This document shows positions 58,589 through 64,000 of a DNA stretch of 64,000 nt, in pieces. A model generated the notes under the pieces. The model searched no databases. It worked only from the letters and a program-made list of their open reading frames with translations, and was not told the origin of the DNA. A program made the translations under genes and the position numbers. Source of the DNA: Agrostemma githago. Its lineage: Eukaryota > Streptophyta > Magnoliopsida > Caryophyllales > Caryophyllaceae. Where the stretch lies: contig OY288256.1 in the NCBI GenBank assembly GCA_958450325.1, positions 17,020,557 to 17,084,556 of the forward strand. Reading direction: 5' to 3'. Every line of letters starts with the position of its first letter. Positions within the stretch are counted from its first letter, which is position 1.

Positions 58589-58966
58589 TGTAGACACCCA
58601 AATTTTGACTGCCAGGTGTCTATAGTAGTTTCCGAAAAACACCCGATGATGATCGGACGCAAACATGTTTCTACGCGCTTGGATATGGGCCCGAAACCAT
58701 TAGTTGTTGGCTTAAGCACTTACGGAGTACAAATCTCACAAAACCAACCTCAAATTCAGGCCCAGCGGGTCGTTTCCAATCAAACAAGACTAATTTGGCA
58801 CCGGAAATAAAACCGACTTTTGGCGATTGGGTCAACCCCGGTCAAAGCCGTTTCCGAAACACATAAAAACAACCACATAAACATCAAAAATCTGACCCAA
58901 GTACAATACCAATCAAGTATCCAGCTGGAGGTCCAAGAAGCCCGGACCTCTCGCTCCAGCTGACCC

Positions 58967-59106
58967 ACTCGATCGAGTGCCAGCTCCACTCGATCAAGTG
59001 GGCCTTGTAACGAGCCCGACTACGGTTGTTTGAGCCATTCGACCGAGTCAGGGGGCTACTCGGTCGAGTAACCCTAGACGGGGTGCATGGCCAATGCCTA
59101 TATAAG
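58967..59106 (+). promoter_or_regulatory. shared LTR promoter: four phased palindromes and TATA
   Basis: Sites start at 58967, 58988, 59037 and 59058 (21, 49, 21 bp); TATATAAG is at 59099-59106. Spacing equals that of A0 although site sequences differ at several bases. Confidence 0.66.
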
Positions 59107-60198
59107 CACCCCCATGCACACATCTTTTCAACCCTAATCAAAACCCTAATCTCACACTTGCAAACCCTAACCCTAGCATCTAGTAATCAAAATCCTAACC
59201 ACCATAACTTAGCCTACATCTCGATACTCACGTGCAAGCCACCTCTAACGAGTCCCGTCCGAGAACAAGAACATGTAGGTTGAGGGTGCCAAATCCCGCT
59301 CTTCTCTCTTCTCTTTCTCTTCCTTGTGTCGTCCATCTTCGCGTCGTTCGTTTTTTTTATTATTGTCGCGTCTATAATATCGCTAATATCGTTAATATAA
59401 AACACTAAAATACTCGCTAATTCGTGTCGAATATGAGGGATGACGGGATAAGAAAACACGAATGCAAGGATGTTTCATCCAACGCGGCCGGTCGCTTATC
59501 CCGACACCCCAAATATTTGATTGTTGAAGCGAGTCAACATCAATAAAATCGTCTTTATCTTGTAGCATCATCGTCAATATCGCATACACCAATTTCTAAA
59601 AACCTTTTTTAAATTCATGTATTTTTTATTCAATTTGAGTCGAGACCTTTTGATGCGGATTCGACATCAAACAATTCGCAAGAATTAATTATGATTCTGG
59701 GATGCGGAGGGAATCAAGTCGAGTTTTTTTAATTCAAGTGTCGATCTATTAGATTCGATACCAATTTAATAATTGGATGTCGAATCTAACGATTTAGTCA
59801 AATTAGTTAACTAACACAATTTCTCGTTGATGCTAAAATAGATGTCATCTATTTCGATAAGAATTAATACGACACTATAAACGCGGAGGGAATTTATATC
59901 GTTTTGGTTAATTTAAAACGACTTATAACAATTCCTTTTTTCTTAACTCGCTCTAATATCCGATGTCGATTCAATAATCGCACGTTGGATACGACGAGTA
60001 TCATACACGCGAATCGAGCATAAATTACACAATATTTACGCCCGATTCAACACAATCAACGATTTATCAAAATCCGAATCGAGCATAAATTATACAATAT
60101 TTATGTCCAATTCGGCAGAATCATCGAATTAACAAAATCAAAAGCAATTTCGAAATCGATAACAAAATCGCAAGCGAACCCTAGTTCGTACAAGGGGT

Positions 60199-60418
60199 AC
60201 TCGACCGAGTGCCTAGCCCACTCGGTCGAGTGGCACCGCAAAAACCGAGACAGAATGATTCTTTTGACCACCACTCGGTCGAGTCCCGTAATGACTCGGT
60301 CGAGTGGCAGCGTACTCGGTCGAGTTCGTCAATAACTCGATCGAGTAGGGTCTAAAAAACGGGACAGAAGCTCTTCTAGAGGTCCACTCGGTCGAGTCCT
60401 CGAATGACTCGGTCGAGT
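60199..60418 (+). promoter_or_regulatory. eight-site phased array in the shared LTR
   Basis: Sites start at 60199, 60220, 60273, 60294, 60314, 60335, 60386 and 60407, with spacings of 21, 53, 21, 20, 21, 51 and 21 bp. All eight match the ACTCG-NN-CGAGT palindrome. Confidence 0.7.
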
Positions 60419-61222
60419 GGCCCTTTATCACGTCAAAACCGTGAGTCCTACACCGTCTTCTAGTTTTGGTAATACTTTTTTTATGACTTAGGTCAACACG
60501 TGTCAAATCAATCACGTGTACTACTACTTTTTCAAAAGCCATGCATCACGTTTACATTATTCGATATCATTCTACATTATTCTATAATTCGCAAACCGCT
60601 ATTATCGTTGTACCGTTACTAACAAGTTTGTTATTTTTCTTGTCAATTTATTGCGTTTATTTTATTGTACTAAAATGAACCCGCATGCTAAATTTAACTT
60701 TGACGTTAGAATTAGTTGCATTAAATCGACCTAGAAACCCGTTCAATTTCTCACATGCTTAGGGAAAACAACGTTTGCATATCATTTAACCGAACTACTA
60801 ACGCCCGTATTAGAAAGTCATTCGATATCCTAGTAGAGGCCGCTAAGTGCGGGCGGGGTTGGGTGTTCTTTGTGAACTTCCCAACACGTACCCTCACCCC
60901 TTACTCAGAACCTCGGTTTCCGGATGCCCGAAATCGTTGGCGCACGAGAGTCATTCAATACACGATATCCGATAATGTCGGTATCGGTATCAAATGCAAA
61001 GGGACGAACCCAATAAACTCTGACACCGGAAATGGGCCGTATTTTGTACACGGCCCACTAAGACATAGAGTGGGTTCGAACGGGCCCGAACTCCCACAAA
61101 GTTCGGTGGCGACTCCACTTCGATTTAAATTTCAATTCGATCCATTCTCATATGGAGATTCATTCGCCTCCCCAAACCCGCGCGTGGCCACGTCGGGGTG
61201 GACCTATGTCATGCCCACAATT

Positions 61223-61240
61223 TGGCGACTCCGCTTGGGA
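61223..61240 (+). promoter_or_regulatory. primer-binding site of Tat A4
   Basis: TGGCGACTCCGCTTGGGA differs by one base from the A3 site. Confidence 0.72.
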
Positions 61241-62286
61241 TTAACTGATGCGTGACTTACCATCGGCATCCTCAGGGTGAGGCTCGAATAGAAGTCGTCT
61301 GACTAGTACAATACGCGCTTTAGTTTTACGGTTCATGCATAAACCCATATTTTCCCGGGCCGGTACTCGTGACCGACGTCCCACTATACCGTGATGTACT
61401 CCAATATGGATATGTCAAAGGTGTCCATAGTCGATTCGAGTGGGTTTCGCGGCATGTTCTAAGCTCAACTAGACTTAGAAAGTCCGTCCCGATCAACGTC
61501 TAGACTATGTGCACCGGTATATAGACCCTTTATAGATTGACCGAGACTTAGTGTAAAGTATACATGGCGTCGTTATAATGTTTGCGTGACTATATGCTAC
61601 TTGGTTTCCGTGTCGTTTTCAAATACCGTCTTTTTAGAAAATTGCATCTTTTCAAACTATCCAATTTCAAAACCCGGGACATATACCGAATTTAGGACTT
61701 ATAATTTTACTCAAAATAGCCTATTTCTAGTCGGTATTCTGCCCATTTCAAAACTCGAAAATATTTTCGAACTCTCAAAATCGAGGCCCGGTACATTTTT
61801 TTCGATTTTCGAAAAATCGGGCCCCTCAACCGTTTTTTTCGGATTTTTTCTAAAAATCCTTTTCAAAACCTTCCTCTTCTTAGAACTTCCCGTATTTAGC
61901 ATGTGTCGGGTCGTGTCTTAAGTCGTCGAAGTCTCTAGGGTTGAAACTCTGTCGATCTTACATCACGAATTTCTTCCCTATCCCAGTCCGCCTTATTAGA
62001 CTAATGCAAGGCCCACCTACGTAGGACATACTCCTACAAAGGAGGGCCCATCTACACAATAGAGTCCAAAGTCTGGGGATGTCTCATGTGGACCTTTCTT
62101 CGAACAGAACTCGGCCCACCCGCCGAATCCTAAGGAAGGCCCACCTTTCACAAGTCACCCGTCTAGGTGTCTTTCCGGAGTCATTTCCCTTTTCAGTCTC
62201 GTTCGGGATGTACTTTCTATTCCGGGATTTGGGCTAGTTTCTGATTACGCGGTGTTCTTACAGACAGGCCACCCATAACTCGCAAA
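61241..62286 (+). other. 5' leader of Tat A4
   Basis: It is collinear with the A3 leader 48551-49596 with scattered differences. No gene is supported. Confidence 0.6.
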
Positions 62287-64000
62287 ATGCAAGATTCCTG
62301 GATCAACTGTCCGCCGCGCTGGCCAAGATCGAGACCCAATTGACGGCTATCCGGACCGACCAAACCACTCTGGCCACCCGTCTGACTCCCGTGGAGAAAG
62401 GTACTCCAACTGGATCAGAGCCCACTGGGCCCATAGCCGAGTTAATCCGCATTGTTCGCAAGCTTGAAGAACAGGTCCACCTGTCGACAAACAACTCGAT
62501 CCACACTGAAAATGCTCGTTCCTATTCGCCTTTGAATGACGAGCTACCTGCCAACCTCAACCTCACGGGAATTCCGATGTTTGAGGGTACTGAAGACCCG
62601 GTCCACCACATCCGGGCTTTCAAAGAATTCATGGCGGTCAAAGGGGTGAAATCCACCATGTTTAAGCACTTATTTGCTTCCTCTCTCGAGAAGCACCCCA
62701 ATGCCTGGTACTACAGGCTCGATTCCTAGAAGTACAAGACTTGGGACGATGTGGCTACTGAATTTGCTCGGAATTACGCTGATAATACCGAGATCCAGAC
62801 TACAAGGCGTACTCTGGAAGTGATGGCCCAAGAGCCCAAAGAAGGGTTAACCAAATATCTCCAAAGATGGCGGGCCGAAAGTAAGAAGCTGGTTGATAAG
62901 CCCAGTGAGAAGGTGCTAGTGGAGGCCTTTGTCAAGAATCTCCTCCCATCCTACCGGGTCCATCTCCGGTATGCCATCATCCCCAGTTTTGCCGCCCTAA
63001 CTGAAATGGGTAGAAGGATCGAGGACGATTTACGGTTAGAGAGCCTAACTAAGGCCTCTACCAAGGGATATCAAGGGTCTAGTTCATCTATGAGCAAGCC
63101 CACACCTGCAGCTGCAACCCGCAGCATTTTCGATGAGATCAATCTGCTGGAAACCTCATCCAAAAAGAATACTCCAAATCGGGTATTCACGGATATAGGG
63201 ACTACCTATACCTACGCCTTATAAAGGCTATCGTCAAAGGGCCTAATCCAACCGATAGGCCAAACTCTAGATGTTCCCGTGGAGAAAAGGCCCAAAAGCT
63301 ACAATGCCCAAGCCTACTGTCAATATCATCGAGGTAATGGGCATGATACAGAAAAATGCTGGAAATTGAAGCATCTGATCCAAGATCTGATCGAGAGCGG
63401 GAAATCCCATTGCCCGTAGACAAGCCGAGCAACAAAGAAAACTCGTTCAGTGCCCATGCTATATTCACTGGGGAGGTAATCGACTGCTCACACCTCATTT
63501 GCCCCTATATCCCACAAATTAACGGGATATGGTTCGATAATGAGGAAGATGTGTACTTGGCAAAAGGGGAAGCTGTCCCCATCACCAGTGAAGAGGTTCG
63601 AAAAGCTAAGTCCAAGACCTTAGCCACCAACCACCTCGCCACCGCTGGGCGCTCCACCCCAACAACCGTCACTGAACCTTCCAGGACGGAATCTACCTTT
63701 GAAGAACAAAGCAACGACACGGCCTTGGTCCAACAACAGAAGAGGGTTCGAGCTAATTTAACTATATGGCAGTTACTAGTTAGCTCACAAGAACATCGGG
63801 AGGCACTAACTAAGGTTCTCGATCAAATTAATGTCGACTCACAGGTTACCCCCACTGAAATGGTAGCCACTATCATGCCCCATCTCAAGGGCAAATCCAA
63901 AGAAGAAGGTCCACTCATAACCTTCTCTGAGTCCGACCTACCACCGTTTGGGGCCGCCCATAACCTGGCCCTATACATCACGGTCATTTGCCGAGGGAAG
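62287..64000 (+). pseudogene. Tat A4 gag-protease, partial and broken
   Basis: It starts at ATG 62287, but a two-base deletion near 62297 shifts the frame at once compared with A3. The main frame then holds TAG at 62727 (shared with A3) and TAA at 63222 (Gln in A3). A one-base deletion near 63403 follows. Capsid motifs, the CQYHRGNGHDTEKC knuckle and the start of protease are recognisable. The window ends in protease. Confidence 0.8.

Larger units (their letters stand above)
58589..61219 (+). repeat. Tat LTR shared by A3 and A4 (2631 bp)
   Basis: TGTAGACACC to GCCCACA. It is preceded by the A3 polypurine tract and followed by the A4 primer-binding site, so it serves as 3' LTR of one copy and 5' LTR of the next. 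It contains the intact site into which element C inserted in the other LTR. Confidence 0.92.
39452..64000 (+). mobile_element. tandem Tat/Ogre-like copies A3 and A4 sharing one LTR
   Basis: The order is LTR remnant, A3 interior (48530-58588), complete LTR (58589-61219), then a second primer-binding site, leader and gag (A4) without a break. Tandem copies with one LTR between them are the expected product of unequal recombination between LTRs. A3 and A4 look about 97% identical over leader and gag by eye. A4 runs off the window. Confidence 0.88.

Overview
The window is plant nuclear DNA, almost certainly from an angiosperm. It consists of nested LTR retrotransposons of the Ty3/gypsy superfamily: Tat/Ogre-like, Athila-like and Tekay-type chromovirus. 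I see no host protein gene, rRNA, tRNA or CRISPR array. The species cannot be read from the sequence. For convenience I name the Tat copies A0-A4, the two Athila-like elements B and C, and one minus-strand LTR piece D.

Layout. 1-3211 is the 3' end and 3' LTR of Tat copy A0. It abuts the protease region of Tat copy A1 (3212-3287, resuming at 14798 and running to 22579), which is split by the complete Athila-like element B (3288-14797, target duplication CCGAC). 22580-27393 is AT-rich and gene-free, with a copia-like LTR remnant, a long inverted repeat and a MITE. 27394-32653 is the 3' half of a minus-strand Tekay chromovirus. 32654-34271 is a complete LTR of family C with mismatched flanks. 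34272-38299 is a Tat gag-to-RNase H fragment (A2), followed by a 256-bp family-C LTR stub and a minus-strand LTR fragment (D). 39452-48529 is the remaining 5' LTR of Tat copy A3, split by the complete Athila-like element C (39877-47591, target duplication AGTCC). 48530-58588 is the A3 interior. 58589-61219 is one LTR shared with the next copy, and 61220-64000 is the start of A4. A3 and A4 are therefore a tandem array sharing a single LTR.

The Tat copies encode gag, protease, RT, a degenerate RNase H, a second RNase H with its acidic residues present, and integrase. On the opposite strand, before the 3' LTR, lies an intron-containing gene. All of these reading frames are broken. Elements B and C lack protease, RT, RNase H and integrase, so they must depend on helpers. 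B keeps an intact 399-codon Athila ORF1-type gene. B and C share a C-terminal gag module and a conserved, hairpin-rich 3' noncoding region although their LTRs differ.

The most striking signal is a set of short palindromes just upstream of each LTR TATA box, each family with its own version. Families A and C share a core CYCG-NN-CGRG and an almost identical spacing (about 21, 49, 21, 20 bp), that is, whole helical turns. Family B uses GGGYGAAATTTCRCCC spaced at about 30 and 60 bp. The arrays recur inside the elements: upstream of ORF1 in B, at the matching place in C, and in the intron of the antisense gene in Tat. This looks like an operator system that has not, to my knowledge, been described. 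A second signal is a covarying hairpin with a four-base loop, usually AGGA, placed just before the polypurine tract in both Athila-like and Tekay elements. All alignments and percentages here are by eye.
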